In this document: one piece after another, positions 27,855 to 37,859 of the stretch
Layout of the letters: every line of letters starts with the position of its first letter
Position numbering within the stretch: position 1 is the first letter of the stretch
Assembly (NCBI GenBank): GCA_014302835.1
Contig: CP060294.1
Span: 372,001-436,000 of the forward strand
Reading direction: 5' to 3'
Origin: Pedobacter sp. PAMC26386
GTDB lineage: Bacteria; Bacteroidota; Bacteroidia; Sphingobacteriales; Sphingobacteriaceae
Length of the DNA stretch: 64,000 nucleotides
The notes under the pieces: model-generated
Seen by the model: only the letters and a program-made list of their open reading frames with translations
The model's database searches: none
What the model was told of the DNA's origin: nothing
Position numbers and translations under genes: made by a program

Positions 27855-28700
27855 ATGGTCCAATTAAAAAACATATGCATGCTATTCGCTTTTCTGGGTC
27901 AGTTCTTAGTTTTATCTGCAAAAGTAAAAGTAGAGAAGAATATAAATTATACCAGTGCAGACGATCAGTACAGGCAACTGGATGTTTTTTATCAGAAGGA
28001 CATTGCTCAGGCTAAAGATGTAATTGTTTTTATCCATGGAGGTTCGTGGAGTAGTGGTAAAAAGGATACCTATTGGTGGCTGGGTAGGAATCTGGCACGT
28101 AAAGGCATAGTGACCGTAAATATTAATTACGGATTAGCACCAGAGAATAAATTTGTCAGAATGGCTCAGGATTGTGCGCTGGCTGTGAAATGGGTGAAAA
28201 ATCATATCCATGAATTTGGGGGGAATCCAGGCCGGATATTTTTAATGGGACACTCTGCTGGAGGTCATCTTGCCGAATTAATTAACGATGACCCTGAGTA
28301 TTTTAAACAAGCTGCTATTTCTAACCCGGTAAAAGGCGTGATTTTGAACGATGCTTTTGGTCTGGATATGAAAGAGTATATGAGTAAAGCAGAAAAGGAT
28401 AATAGCTATTATGATTTTCTCCGGACCTTCTCTTCAAATGTGGAAACCTTGGAAAAGGGTTCTCCTTTACATTATATAGCAAATAGTAGAAATCCTCATC
28501 TGATCTTTTATGGGAGTAAAACTTATCCTGCTATACAATTGCAGTCTGAGCGGCTCAATAAACTATTGGAAGTCGCTAATGTGCCTTCAGCACTACATGT
28601 GATCCCTGGGAAAAAGCACGTGGGTATGATTTCTCAAATGATTTTTGGTAGTAACCGGTTGTATGATTTTATTCTTGATTTTTTAAAGCATACCGAATAG
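27855..28700 (+). CDS. alpha/beta hydrolase (esterase-lipase family), exported
   Basis: 281 residues with a hydrophobic N-terminus (CMLFAFLGQFLVLSAK, about 8-23) suggesting export. The oxyanion motif IHGGSWSSG is near 63-71 and the nucleophile elbow GHSAGGH near 133-139; a terminal His in KKHVGM and an Asp upstream complete a Ser-His-Asp triad. It resembles the carboxylesterase/kynurenine formamidase-like branch. Substrate unknown. Confidence 0.85.
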   Translation: MVQLKNICMLFAFLGQFLVLSAKVKVEKNINYTSADDQYRQLDVFYQKDIAQAKDVIVFIHGGSWSSGKKDTYWWLGRNLARKGIVTVNINYGLAPENKFVRMAQDCALAVKWVKNHIHEFGGNPGRIFLMGHSAGGHLAELINDDPEYFKQAAISNPVKGVILNDAFGLDMKEYMSKAEKDNSYYDFLRTFSSNVETLEKGSPLHYIANSRNPHLIFYGSKTYPAIQLQSERLNKLLEVANVPSALHVIPGKKHVGMISQMIFGSNRLYDFILDFLKHTE

Positions 28701-28775
28701 TTTTATGGATCTGACCGGATTTTATTATGTTTACAATTCACAAATTGAACCTTTAATAAGAAAATTAACACAAAC

Positions 28776-29300
28776 ATGAAAATTCAAAAAACACATTTAT
28801 TGTTAGCTGGTATCGGATTATTCGCTTTCTCACTTCAAGCCTGTAAAACAAAGAAAATTGTTGCAAAACCAAACCCGCCGGTAGTAGTTGAGAAACCTGT
28901 AGAAAAACCAGCAGAGAAGCCGGTAGAAGAGAAGGTAGAAACGGCTCCTGTAGTTGAGAAAGCAGACTTTAATTTTAGTAATGTCCAGTTTGAGTTTAAC
29001 TCAGGTGTTTTGAAAACGGCTTCATTCCAAATCTTAGACCATGTGGCTGGAGAAATTAAAAAAGACCCTTCAGCTAAATTTGTATTGAATGGACACTCCT
29101 CAGCAGAAGGTACTCCTGAGCATAATATGTCTTTATCGGTAGACAGAGCAAATTCTGTAAAATCATATTTAGTGAATGCAGGCATTAATGGCGGTAACCT
29201 GGAGGTCAAAGGTTTTGGTGCAACTCAACCGCTTAAGCCAAATACTACTGAAGAAGGTAAAGAACTGAACCGCAGAGTAGAGATCAAAATAGCTCAATAA
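28776..29300 (+). CDS. OmpA-family peptidoglycan-binding lipoprotein
   Basis: 174 residues. The signal ends in LQAC with Cys23 lipidated. A low-complexity Pro/Glu/Lys/Val linker (PVEKPAEKPVEEK, about 36-60) leads into an OmpA-like C-terminal domain: NVQFEFNSGVLK (about 69-80), LNGHSSAEGTPEHNMSLSVDRANSVKSYLV and LNRRVEIKI at the end. It likely ties the outer membrane to peptidoglycan, like Pal. It is a single gene followed by a strong hairpin. Confidence 0.93.
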   Translation: MKIQKTHLLLAGIGLFAFSLQACKTKKIVAKPNPPVVVEKPVEKPAEKPVEEKVETAPVVEKADFNFSNVQFEFNSGVLKTASFQILDHVAGEIKKDPSAKFVLNGHSSAEGTPEHNMSLSVDRANSVKSYLVNAGINGGNLEVKGFGATQPLKPNTTEEGKELNRRVEIKIAQ

Positions 29301-29314
29301 TTAATTCATATGGA

Positions 29315-29353
29315 GAGCCTGTTTAAAATTATCAGACAAATTTAAACAGGCTC
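29315..29353 (+). terminator. hairpin after the OmpA-like gene
   Basis: gagcctgtttaaa (29315-29327) and tttaaacaggctc (29341-29353) form a perfect 13-bp stem with a 13-base loop just after the stop. No U-run follows. The right arm is identical to a half-site at 3934-3946. Confidence 0.7.
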
Positions 29354-29386
29354 TGAACTTGTGTAAAAAAAATAAATCAATAAATA

Positions 29387-29418
29387 GTTGTTCTTTTCCA
29401 AAAACAATTCCATATTTG
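29387..29418 (+). promoter_or_regulatory. trp operon promoter
   Basis: GTTG (29387-29390), 20 bases, then CATATTTG (29411-29418) gives a near match to TTTG-N19-21-TAnnTTTG, with the first base of the -7 element C instead of T. The predicted start is within a few bases of the leader-peptide ATG. Confidence 0.55.
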
Positions 29419-29425
29419 CTTTACA

Positions 29426-29479
29426 ATGATACAAACAAACGGACTTAACATTTGGTGGTGGCACAACGCGATAGCGTAG
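29426..29479 (+). CDS. trpL: trp operon leader peptide
   Basis: A 17-codon open frame reading MIQTNGLNIWWWHNAIA, with three consecutive tryptophan codons (29453-29461), followed by TAG. It lies directly before an attenuator hairpin and trpD. Ribosome stalling at the Trp codons when charged tRNA-Trp is scarce is the classical sensing step of transcription attenuation. The recognition is by its Trp run, position and the paired RNA segments downstream. Confidence 0.9.
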   Translation: MIQTNGLNIWWWHNAIA

Positions 29480-29550
29480 TGTAACCCTATTTTGTACGTT
29501 TTATTTTATATACAATATTTTGAGGGTTGCTTTTTAAGCAGCCCTTTTTT
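29457..29550 (+). promoter_or_regulatory. trp attenuator: alternative antiterminator and terminator hairpins
   Basis: Three mutually exclusive pairings can be read. Segments 1:2 pair the end of the Trp codons and the following bases (29457-29464) with 29479-29486, enclosing a cgc/gcg stem. Segment 2, gtaaccct (29481-29488), also pairs over 8 bases with segment 3, agggttgc (29523-29530), as an antiterminator. Segment 3 (29524-29531) pairs with segment 4 (29537-29544) to form the terminator stem gggttgct/agcagccc, followed by six T (29545-29550). This is the full layout of Trp-sensing attenuation just before trpD. Confidence 0.88.
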
Positions 29551-29561
29551 GTTTTATCCCC

Positions 29562-30548
29562 ATGAAGAAAATACTCAACCACTTATTCGAAAATAAATCT
29601 TTTAGCAGGGCAGAAGCTCAGCGGATTTTAACAGCAATTGCCTCCGGAGAATTTAATACTTCGCAGATTGCAGCCTTTATTACGGCCTTTGGGATGCGTA
29701 ATATTACAGTCGCTGAACTTCAGGGATTTCGGGATGCAATGCTTGATCTCTGTGTAAAGGTAGACTTATCCAGTTATGAACTGGTAGATCTTGCTGGTAC
29801 TGGCGGTGATGGAAAAGACACCTTTAATATCTCTACATTAGCTTCTTTTGTAGTGGCGGGAGCAGGATATAAAGTAGCAAAACATGGTAATTACGGAGTC
29901 TCCTCTGGCTGCGGGTCATCCAATGTAATGGAATATCTGGGCTATAAATTCACAGACAATCAAGATGAATTGAAAAGAAGTCTGGATAGGGCAGGGATCT
30001 GTTTTATACATGCCCCTTTGTTCAATCCTGCGATGAAAATTGTTGCTCCCATCCGTAAAGATTTAGGTGTTAAAACCTTTTTCAATATGCTGGGGCCAAT
30101 GGTTAATCCGGCGCAGCCGAAAAACCAGATTGTAGGGGTATTTAGTCTGGAGCTGGCACGTTTGTATGCTTATCTTTATCAGGATACAGACAAGAACTAT
30201 ACAATTATACATGCAGTAGACGGCTTTGATGAGGTTTCATTGACCTGCGATTTCAAAACCTTCAGTAAACATGGAGAAGCTCTTGTTAAAGTAAGCGATC
30301 TGGGTTTTGAACAGATTGATGAAAATGAGATTACGGGTGGAGATACCATCCAGTCATCTGCTCATATCTTTACAAGTGTATTACAAGGTACAGGTACTGA
30401 TCCACAGAATAATGTAGTCTTATGTAATGCCGCTATTGCGATCCAGACTATCAAACCAGAACAATCTTTTGCTGATTGTTTTTATGAAGCGGAATCGTCT
30501 CTGGTAGGAGGTTTGGCTTTGAAAAGTTTCCAGAATCTAATCAGATGA
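29562..30548 (+). CDS. trpD: anthranilate phosphoribosyltransferase
   Basis: Joins anthranilate to PRPP in tryptophan synthesis. 328 residues, typical length. The glycine-rich PRPP site GTGGDGKDTFNIST is at 79-92, followed by KHGNYGVSSGCGSSNVMEYLG near 106-126 and the GLK-type C-terminus. First structural gene after the trp attenuator. The stop overlaps the ATG of trpF by four bases (ATGA), so the two are translationally coupled. Confidence 0.95.
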   Translation: MKKILNHLFENKSFSRAEAQRILTAIASGEFNTSQIAAFITAFGMRNITVAELQGFRDAMLDLCVKVDLSSYELVDLAGTGGDGKDTFNISTLASFVVAGAGYKVAKHGNYGVSSGCGSSNVMEYLGYKFTDNQDELKRSLDRAGICFIHAPLFNPAMKIVAPIRKDLGVKTFFNMLGPMVNPAQPKNQIVGVFSLELARLYAYLYQDTDKNYTIIHAVDGFDEVSLTCDFKTFSKHGEALVKVSDLGFEQIDENEITGGDTIQSSAHIFTSVLQGTGTDPQNNVVLCNAAIAIQTIKPEQSFADCFYEAESSLVGGLALKSFQNLIR

Positions 30549-31171
30549 GCACAAAACTAAAAATCTGCGGAATGAAAATACCGGGCAATATTGCTGAGGT
30601 TGTTGCTTTACAACCAGCTTATATCGGTTTTATTTTTTACCCTGGTTCTAAAAGGTTTATTGGTGATCTGGACTCCTTACTCCTCAAAAACATCCCTGCA
30701 ACGATAAAAACTACAGGCGTATTCGTGAATGAGGAGCTGGAAGTTGTGAAAAATGCAATTGCTCAGTATAACCTGAAGGCCGTACAGTTACATGGTCAGG
30801 AAAGTGCAGCCTATTGCGCGCAGCTGAAAGGGCTTGCAGAGGTGATTAAAGCTTTTGGTATTGATGCCGGTTTTGATTTCAATACTTTAGATGAGTATGT
30901 ACCACATGTAGATTATTTCCTTTTCGATACGCAAACCCCAGACCATGGAGGCTCAGGCAAAACTTTTAGCTGGCAACTCCTGGAGCACTATAAAAATGAT
31001 AAACCTTATTTCCTGAGCGGAGGAATAGGGTTGGAGCAGCTTGCAGATCTGAAGAACATCAAAGACGAGCGTTTATACGCAATAGATGTAAATAGCCGGT
31101 TTGAGATTTCACCCGGATTAAAAGACATTGCTTTGCTGAGTGTCTTTAAGCAAGCAGTTATTGAAATTTAA
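30545..31171 (+). CDS. trpF: phosphoribosylanthranilate isomerase
   Basis: 208 residues of a TIM-barrel isomerase. The catalytic Cys is in the N-terminal LKICGMK (about 5-11), the catalytic Asp in the [15 protein letters not shown] segment (about 127-141), and the phosphate-binding [10 protein letters not shown] region near 157-166. Converts phosphoribosylanthranilate to CdRP. It is coupled to trpD. The next enzyme of the pathway, TrpC, is not encoded here. Confidence 0.94.
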   Translation: MSTKLKICGMKIPGNIAEVVALQPAYIGFIFYPGSKRFIGDLDSLLLKNIPATIKTTGVFVNEELEVVKNAIAQYNLKAVQLHGQESAAYCAQLKGLAEVIKAFGIDAGFDFNTLDEYVPHVDYFLFDTQTPDHGGSGKTFSWQLLEHYKNDKPYFLSGGIGLEQLADLKNIKDERLYAIDVNSRFEISPGLKDIALLSVFKQAVIEI

Positions 31172-31215
31172 AAATTACGATTTGTTGTATTTACAACTCA
31201 TTAAAAGATAAGACT

Positions 31216-32397
31216 ATGAATTATTTTGTAAATGAAAAAGGATATTACGGAGATTTCGGAGGAGCATACATTCCTGAAATGCTTTATCCGAATGTAGAAG
31301 AACTGAGACAAAATTATCTCAAAATCATTGGTGATGCAGATTTTCAAAAGGAATTTCATCATTTACTGAAGGATTACGTCGGCAGGCCATCTCCGCTTTA
31401 TCTGGCCGAACGGTTATCGAAAAGATATAATGCAAATATCTTTTTAAAGAGAGAAGACCTGAATCATACCGGAGCACATAAAATAAACAATACGATTGGT
31501 CAGATTTTACTGGCAGAAAAGCTGGGTAAAAAGAGGATTATCGCTGAAACTGGTGCAGGACAACATGGGGTAGCTACAGCAACTGTCTGTGCACTGCGTG
31601 GTTTGGAATGTGTCGTTTATATGGGTGAAATTGATATTCAGCGTCAGGCACCGAATGTAGCCCGGATGAAAATGCTGGGTGCTAAAGTTGTTTCAGCCGT
31701 TTCAGGGAGTAAAACCTTGAAGGATGCAACCAATGAAGCTATGCGTGACTGGATCAATAATCCTGTGGATACACATTATATTATTGGATCTGTGGTTGGC
31801 CCGCATCCATATCCTGATATGGTTTCTATTTTTCAATCCATTATTTCAGAAGAAACTAAAAAACAACTGATCGAGCAAACCGGAAATGATCAGCCTGACT
31901 ATGTACTGGCCTGTGTAGGTGGTGGAAGCAATGCAATGGGTATGTTTTATCATTTTATCAATGATGAAAACGTGAAACTGATTGCTGTAGAAGCAGGAGG
32001 TAAAGGCGTTGATACAGGGTTTTCTGCGGCGACAACTTTCTTAGGGAAAGAAGGTGTTTTGCATGGAAGCAGGAGTATTTTGATGCAAACAGCAGACGGA
32101 CAGGTCGTAGAACCACATTCGGTCTCTGCCGGACTGGATTATCCTGGAATTGGTCCCCAGCATGCACATCTTTTCAAAACAACAAGAGCAGAATATGTTT
32201 CTATCACAGATGATGAAGCATTAGATGCAGGTTTACTATGTACCCAGATGGAAGGAATTATACCTGCCATTGAAAGTGCACATGCCTTAGCCTACTTAGA
32301 GAAAATGAAATTTACAGGTGGAGAAAATGTAGTCGTTTGTTTGTCCGGCAGGGGAGATAAAGACATGGATACTTACATGAAACATTTCGGGTTTTAG
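31216..32397 (+). CDS. trpB: tryptophan synthase beta chain
   Basis: 393 residues. PLP lysine K89 lies in HTGAHKINN; the phosphate-binding GGGSNAMG loop is near 235-242 and the COMM-like [11 protein letters not shown] segment near 111-121. Condenses indole and serine to tryptophan, receiving indole through a tunnel from TrpA. The gene follows trpF after 44 bases and precedes trpA by 24 bases. Confidence 0.97.
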   Translation: MNYFVNEKGYYGDFGGAYIPEMLYPNVEELRQNYLKIIGDADFQKEFHHLLKDYVGRPSPLYLAERLSKRYNANIFLKREDLNHTGAHKINNTIGQILLAEKLGKKRIIAETGAGQHGVATATVCALRGLECVVYMGEIDIQRQAPNVARMKMLGAKVVSAVSGSKTLKDATNEAMRDWINNPVDTHYIIGSVVGPHPYPDMVSIFQSIISEETKKQLIEQTGNDQPDYVLACVGGGSNAMGMFYHFINDENVKLIAVEAGGKGVDTGFSAATTFLGKEGVLHGSRSILMQTADGQVVEPHSVSAGLDYPGIGPQHAHLFKTTRAEYVSITDDEALDAGLLCTQMEGIIPAIESAHALAYLEKMKFTGGENVVVCLSGRGDKDMDTYMKHFGF

Positions 32398-32421
32398 GAT
32401 AAACTATATAATACAGATCAA

Positions 32422-33192
32422 ATGAACAGGATTACTAAAGTATTCAAAGAGAAAAAGAACAATATACTATCTATATATTATACCGCAGGTTATCCGGGTT
32501 TGGGTGATACCATTGCGATTGCCGCTGCCTTGGAAAAAGCGGGAGCCGATATGCTGGAAATCGGGTTTCCTTATTCAGACCCGGTAGCAGACGGACCGGT
32601 GATTCAGGCCAGTAGTAAACAGTCACTTGACCAGGGGATGGATTTGAATCTGTTATTTGAACAGTTGAAAGAACTGCGCAAAACAGTAACTATTCCGGTT
32701 TTATTGATGGGTTATGTGAATCCAGTCTTACAATATGGTGTAGAACGGTTTTGTAAAGCCTGCGCTGAAGTCGGTGTGGATGGTTGCATTGTGCCCGATT
32801 TGCCAATGGTAGAATATGAAGAATTTTACAAAGACACTTTCCTGAAATACGGATTGAGTAATATATTTTTGGTTACTCCAGAGACTTCTGTAGAGCGTAT
32901 CCATAAAATTGACTCCCTGAGTAATGGATTTATCTATTTACTGTCTTCTTCAGCAACGACAGGGCAGAATCTCCAGGTATCTGATACCACGGCAGCTTAT
33001 TTCTCCAGAATAGCAGCAATGGAATTAAATAACCCAACTATGATCGGATTTGGAATCAGCAGTAAAGAAACTTTTGATAAGGCATGTAATTATGCAAATG
33101 GAGGGATTATTGGTACTGCATTCGTCAAATCCCTGCCATCTGGCAACCTCGAAGAAAACATTGAAACGTTTATGGCCAAATTCAGGGCATAA
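32422..33192 (+). CDS. trpA: tryptophan synthase alpha chain
   Basis: 256 residues. The TIM-barrel active site holds catalytic Glu46 (MLEIGFP) and Asp57 (SDPVADGP), and the phosphate site is in the GFGIS segment near the C-terminus. Splits indole-3-glycerol phosphate into indole and glyceraldehyde 3-phosphate. Last gene of the trp cluster, convergent with the Sua5/YwlC gene. Confidence 0.96.
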   Translation: MNRITKVFKEKKNNILSIYYTAGYPGLGDTIAIAAALEKAGADMLEIGFPYSDPVADGPVIQASSKQSLDQGMDLNLLFEQLKELRKTVTIPVLLMGYVNPVLQYGVERFCKACAEVGVDGCIVPDLPMVEYEEFYKDTFLKYGLSNIFLVTPETSVERIHKIDSLSNGFIYLLSSSATTGQNLQVSDTTAAYFSRIAAMELNNPTMIGFGISSKETFDKACNYANGGIIGTAFVKSLPSGNLEENIETFMAKFRA

Positions 33193-33219
33193 CACCTATA
33201 TTATAGGAGTACTGGTTAG

Positions 33220-33840
33220 CTACAAGTAGTTTTCCAGTATTCCTTTTCCCTGACGGATGATTTCAAAATCTCCCTGCGTACAGTCAACTACAGTTGAAGC
33301 TTCATTATCTCCATAACCTCCATCGATTACTGCGTCAACCAGATCCTGATATTTCTCATAGATCAATTCAGGGTCTGTAGAGTATTCAATCATTTCATCA
33401 TCATCTTTAATGGAAGTCGATAAAATCGGGTTCCCTAACATTTCTACGATTTCCCTGGCAATGCTATTATCCGGAACCCGGATTCCTACTGTTTTCTTAT
33501 TTGAGCTTAGTAATTTGGGAACATTGTTGTTTGCATTAAATATAAATGTGAAAGGGCCGGGAAGGGCTTTCTTTAACAAGCGAAAAACAGTCGTGTCAAT
33601 TGGTTTTACAAAATCAGAGATATGTCTCAGATCTGAACAGATAAAAGATAAGTTTGCTTTTTCTGGTTTTATGCCTCTGATCTGACAAATTCGCTCAATC
33701 GCCTTCTGATTGGTGATATCGCATCCTAATCCATACACAGTATCAGTGGGATATATGATAATTCCGCCCTTTTTAAGGACATCCACCACCTGTTCAATCG
33801 CTTTTGGATTCGGATTTTCCGGGTATATTTTGATTAACAT
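33220..33840 (-). CDS. L-threonylcarbamoyladenylate synthase (Sua5/YciO/YrdC/YwlC)
   Basis: 206 residues of the Sua5/YrdC superfamily, which makes threonylcarbamoyl-AMP for the t6A modification of tRNA. The core motifs are [15 protein letters not shown] (about 27-41), KRxx-like [15 protein letters not shown] (about 53-67), and PGPFTFIF near 94-101, plus TVGIRVPDN. The C-terminal Sua5 domain is absent, as in YrdC/YciO forms. YciO-like members may lack full activity, so the exact paralogue is uncertain. Confidence 0.85.
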   Translation of the reverse strand: MLIKIYPENPNPKAIEQVVDVLKKGGIIIYPTDTVYGLGCDITNQKAIERICQIRGIKPEKANLSFICSDLRHISDFVKPIDTTVFRLLKKALPGPFTFIFNANNNVPKLLSSNKKTVGIRVPDNSIAREIVEMLGNPILSTSIKDDDEMIEYSTDPELIYEKYQDLVDAVIDGGYGDNEASTVVDCTQGDFEIIRQGKGILENYL

Positions 33841-33918
33841 ATGTAAATTTACAGATAATTTTGTTGAGTCGTTGAGAAATGTTCGTACTATTGCCCCTGA
33901 TTTAGTAATTACAACAGT

Positions 33919-35577
33919 ATGAGAAAAGCATTTATTGCGATTGCCGCATTTTTAGTTACGGCAACTTTGATGATTAGCCTGGCCTGGCCACCATTTTATT
34001 GGGCATTTATTTTTATAGGCCCTATTATTTTATTGGGCATTTATGACCTTTACCAGCCAAAACACAGTATTGTTCGAAACTACCCCGTTTTAGGTCGTTT
34101 AAGATATCTTGCAGAAGATTTACGCCCCAAAGTATATCAATATTTTGTAGAGAGTGATACGAATGGAAAACCTTTCAGCAGGTTAAGCCGTTCCCTGATT
34201 TATCAGCGTGCAAAAAAAGAAAATGATACCATTCCATTTGGTACACAGCTTGATGTTTATGAAAATGGATTTGAATGGTTAAGTCATAGCATTGCGGCAA
34301 TTAGCCATCATGAATTGAACGAAGATCCAAGAGTATTGGTAGGTGGACCTGATTGTGCACAACCATATTCTGCCAGCATATTAAATATTTCGGCAATGAG
34401 TTTTGGTTCACTGAGCCAGAATGCTATCCTTTCTTTAAACGGCGGTGCATTTATGGGCAATTTTGCGCATAACACTGGAGAAGGAGGGATCAGTGATTAC
34501 CATTCTGCTCCAAAAGGAGATTTAATCTGGCAAATTGGAACCGGATATTTCGGTTGCCGAAACGATGACGGTACTTTTAACTATGATGCTTTTGGCGTAA
34601 GGTCGAAAACTGAGCAGGTTAAAATGATCGAAATTAAGCTTTCACAAGGTGCTAAACCTGGACACGGCGGTATTTTACCAGCAAAAAAGGTGACACCAGA
34701 AATTGCAAGAATCAGGTTAGTGAAAGAAGGGTTTGATGTAATTTCGCCTCCCGGACACTCTGCCTTCTCTACGCCTTTAGAAATGCTTCAGTTTGTGAAA
34801 AAACTAAGAGAGTTATCTGGAGGAAAACCAATCGGCTTTAAATTATGTATTGGCCGTAAAAGTGAGTTCTTCGCCATTTGCAAGGCGATGGTTGAAACAG
34901 GTATCCTGGTTGACTTTATTACCGTTGACGGTAGTGAAGGTGGTACTGGTGCTGCACCACAGGAATTCTCAAACGCAGTAGGTATGCCATTAAGAGAAGC
35001 AGTTGCTTTTGTATACGATGTGCTTTCAGGTTTTGATTTAAAGAAAAACATTAAAATTATTGCTTCCGGTAAAGTTTCTTCGGGTTTTGATCTGGTAAAA
35101 AACATTGCATTAGGTGCAGATTTATGTAATTCTGCCAGAGCAATGATGTTCGCTTTAGGTTGTATTCAAGCTTTGGAATGTAATAGCAATACCTGTCCAA
35201 CGGGTGTAGCCACACAAGATCCAAGTTTGATGAAAGGATTAGTCGTAGAAGATAAAAAAGTACGTGTATTTAACTATCACCGTTTAACAGTGGCTAGTGC
35301 AGTTGAGCTTTTAGGTGCTGCGGGTTTACGCCATACCTACCAATTGAGCAGGGCTTATATCAATAGAAGGATCGCACCGAACGTGATGCAGTCTTATATG
35401 GAGTCTTTCCCTTATATCCCGGAAGGAAGTCTTTTAAATACGCCTTATCCGTTAAGATTTGAATTAGGAATGGCATTAAGTACTTCGTCAAGTTTTGCCC
35501 CTACAGATTACAGAGTGACTGCGATTGATTATGCACATGCAAATTCATTTACAGATACACAACCGTCAAATAACTAA
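33919..35577 (+). CDS. FMN-binding glutamate synthase family protein
   Basis: 552 residues. Two hydrophobic N-terminal spans (about 5-22 and 26-42) anchor the protein. The rest is the central FMN-binding domain of glutamate synthase: [21 protein letters not shown], GxxGKPGHGG-type [28 protein letters not shown] and a Cys-rich [16 protein letters not shown] segment. It lacks the glutaminase and full GOGAT domains, so it is not a complete glutamate synthase. Such stand-alone proteins are widespread and poorly characterised. Monocistronic, with a strong terminator. Confidence 0.88.
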   Translation: MRKAFIAIAAFLVTATLMISLAWPPFYWAFIFIGPIILLGIYDLYQPKHSIVRNYPVLGRLRYLAEDLRPKVYQYFVESDTNGKPFSRLSRSLIYQRAKKENDTIPFGTQLDVYENGFEWLSHSIAAISHHELNEDPRVLVGGPDCAQPYSASILNISAMSFGSLSQNAILSLNGGAFMGNFAHNTGEGGISDYHSAPKGDLIWQIGTGYFGCRNDDGTFNYDAFGVRSKTEQVKMIEIKLSQGAKPGHGGILPAKKVTPEIARIRLVKEGFDVISPPGHSAFSTPLEMLQFVKKLRELSGGKPIGFKLCIGRKSEFFAICKAMVETGILVDFITVDGSEGGTGAAPQEFSNAVGMPLREAVAFVYDVLSGFDLKKNIKIIASGKVSSGFDLVKNIALGADLCNSARAMMFALGCIQALECNSNTCPTGVATQDPSLMKGLVVEDKKVRVFNYHRLTVASAVELLGAAGLRHTYQLSRAYINRRIAPNVMQSYMESFPYIPEGSLLNTPYPLRFELGMALSTSSSFAPTDYRVTAIDYAHANSFTDTQPSNN

Positions 35578-35599
35578 GAAACGGTTTTTAAGCTATACA

Positions 35600-35637
35600 A
35601 AAAGGGGGATGTGTCTTTACAGATACACCCCCCTTTT
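35600..35637. terminator. bidirectional terminator between convergent genes
   Basis: The arms 35600-35616 and 35621-35637 pair over 17 positions with one mismatch and one G-U pair; A-run on the left and T-run on the right allow use in both directions. Confidence 0.85.
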
Positions 35638-35657
35638 CTATTCCGGATAATATAGTA

Positions 35658-37703
35658 CTACCAAACGCCTACACGGTTAGCGGGAGCAATATACATTTTT
35701 GCTGTAGCTGGTACATTGAATGCTTTGTAAAAAGCTTCCATGCTATAAACAGCACCATTAACTCTGAACATTTCAGGAGAATGCGGATCAGTTTTTAAAC
35801 GTACGCGCATAGACTCATCCCTGCTTTTTATACGCCAAACCTGCGCAAAACTTAAAAAGAAACGCTGATCAGGAGTAAAACCGTCAATTTTCTTATCACT
35901 TTTTCCATCAGGAGTTAATTTGAATGCCTGATAAGCAATAGCCAGACCACCTATATCTGCTAGGTTTTCACCTAAAGTCAGCTCACCATTTACATGCTGG
36001 TTGTCGAGTAAAGTAAAGCCATTATAAAGATCTACAACCTTTTTTGCTTTATCTTTGAATTTCGTAGCATCTGCAGCAGTCCACCAATCTCTAAGGTTTC
36101 CGTCTTTATCATACTGTTTACCCTGATCATCAAAACCATGTGTCATTTCATGACCAATAACTGCACCAATAGCACCATAGTTGATGGCATCATCAGCACC
36201 AAAATCGAAGAAAGGAAACTGAAGAATTCCAGCGGGGAAAACAATCTCATTAATAGAAGGGTTGTAATAGGCATTTACTGTTGGAGGCGTCATTCCCCAT
36301 TCAGTTTTGTCTACAGGTTTTCCCATCTTTTCTATCATCTCTTTATAAGCATGTTTTTCTGCCGACTGAATATTGGCAAAATAAGCGTCTTTAGAAATTT
36401 CTACATCATCATATTTTTTCCACTTGTCTGGGTAGCCAATCTTTTTGATAAACGCATTTAATTTTTCAATTGCTTTCTGTTTGGTTACAGGACTCATCCA
36501 GTCTAATTTCTCGATTCTTGACTTGTAAACTTTCTGAAGATTGTTAACCAGTTCAAGCATTCTTTTCTTAGCCTCCGGAGTGAAGTGTTCCTTCACATAT
36601 AACTGTCCAAGTAATTCACCTATGTTTTCATCTGTGCTGCTTACAATAGCTTTCCAGCGTTCTTTTGGCTCTTTCAATCCCTGGATAGTTTTGCCAAAGA
36701 AATCAAATCTTGCTGTACGGAAATCTTTACTCAATGAGCGTGTTGCATTGTTAATTGCATCAAACTTCAACTTTTGTTTCCAGACAGCAATTGGTTCTGT
36801 TTTCAATAGATTGTTTAAAGCCTGGTAGTATTTTGGCTGTCCAACCAGAATTGTATCGGTTTTAAGCTCTAGTTTGCCCAATACTGATTTCCAATCAATT
36901 TCTGGAGTAAGTTTTTGAAAATCAGCTACATAATATTTATTGTAGTTTTTTTGTGGATCGCGTAATTCAACAGGAGTAGAGTGTGATTTGGCAATACTTG
37001 TTTCTAGTTTGAGAATATTATCTGCTGACTTAGCGGCATCTTCTTTTTCAGAACCAGTTAAAACGAAAAGCTGTGTAATATAGTTCAGAAATCCTGCTCT
37101 GATTTTTTTTGTTTCTGCGTCAGTATTGAAGTAATAACTACGTTCTGGTAAAGTAATACCCGTCTGGCTAAAGCCAACTATGTTTTTGCTGCTGTTTTTA
37201 TCATCAGCACCCACACGAAAGTCTAATAAATCTCCATTGCCATTTTTGTAGCCTTCAGCAATGTAGTTGATGAGTTCTTTGTAATCTTTTAAAGCATCAA
37301 TCTGGGTAAGAACCGGTTTTAATGGAGTATATCCTAATTTTTCAATAGAAACTGTATCCATGCCACTAGCATAGAAATCTCCAACTTTTTGTTCCAGACT
37401 CCCTTTACTACGGTCTCCTTTTGCAGCTTCAATAAGAATCTGGTCAAGAGCTTTGATATTGTCATTATATAAGGTGTAAAAAGAACCCCAGCCCGTTTCT
37501 GTCTTTGGGATCTTTGTGTTTTTTACCCATTTGCCATTGGCATAAAGGAAAAAGTTATCTCCAGGGGTAACTGTCGTATCCATACCAGCCTTATCGAAGA
37601 ACTCTGTCCTGACTTCTTTATTCGCTGTATGGCCTTTGTCTTTGTTCTGACAAGCAGCTAGCAGTGCCAACCCTGCTAATGGTAAAATTATTTTTGCTTT
37701 CAT
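35658..37703 (-). CDS. M13-family zinc metallopeptidase (neprilysin/PepO-like) lipoprotein
   Basis: 681 residues. Lipoprotein signal ending in LLAACQN with Cys18. The N-terminal M13 domain is helical, and the catalytic domain has the zinc motif HEMTH near residue 517 and the third-ligand motif ENLADIGG near 578; NAYYNP and the C-terminal CNRVGVW-like ending are also typical (here ANRVGVW). It cleaves peptides in the periplasm or at the cell surface. Preceded by a long terminator hairpin after asnS, so it is transcribed on its own. Confidence 0.95.
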   Translation of the reverse strand: MKAKIILPLAGLALLAACQNKDKGHTANKEVRTEFFDKAGMDTTVTPGDNFFLYANGKWVKNTKIPKTETGWGSFYTLYNDNIKALDQILIEAAKGDRSKGSLEQKVGDFYASGMDTVSIEKLGYTPLKPVLTQIDALKDYKELINYIAEGYKNGNGDLLDFRVGADDKNSSKNIVGFSQTGITLPERSYYFNTDAETKKIRAGFLNYITQLFVLTGSEKEDAAKSADNILKLETSIAKSHSTPVELRDPQKNYNKYYVADFQKLTPEIDWKSVLGKLELKTDTILVGQPKYYQALNNLLKTEPIAVWKQKLKFDAINNATRSLSKDFRTARFDFFGKTIQGLKEPKERWKAIVSSTDENIGELLGQLYVKEHFTPEAKKRMLELVNNLQKVYKSRIEKLDWMSPVTKQKAIEKLNAFIKKIGYPDKWKKYDDVEISKDAYFANIQSAEKHAYKEMIEKMGKPVDKTEWGMTPPTVNAYYNPSINEIVFPAGILQFPFFDFGADDAINYGAIGAVIGHEMTHGFDDQGKQYDKDGNLRDWWTAADATKFKDKAKKVVDLYNGFTLLDNQHVNGELTLGENLADIGGLAIAYQAFKLTPDGKSDKKIDGFTPDQRFFLSFAQVWRIKSRDESMRVRLKTDPHSPEMFRVNGAVYSMEAFYKAFNVPATAKMYIAPANRVGVW

Positions 37704-37766
37704 ATTTGAAATTTATGGACTAAAACTAAGCAAATAGACAGTTAAAACTGAACTATTTCGACATAA

Positions 37767-37840
37767 AAAAAGGATGTCTTTTTGCTGTGCCCGCAGAAAG
37801 TGTCTAGCTTTTTTTGGCACGGCAAAAAGATATCCTTTTT
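37767..37840 (-). terminator. long hairpin between asnS and the M13 peptidase gene
   Basis: Arms of 25 bases (37767-37791 and 37816-37840) pair along their whole length with only G-U deviations. It starts 19 bases after the asnS stop on the minus strand. The stem is much longer than a usual terminator. Confidence 0.8.
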
Positions 37841-37859
37841 ACTTTAGGATTTCTGTAGT

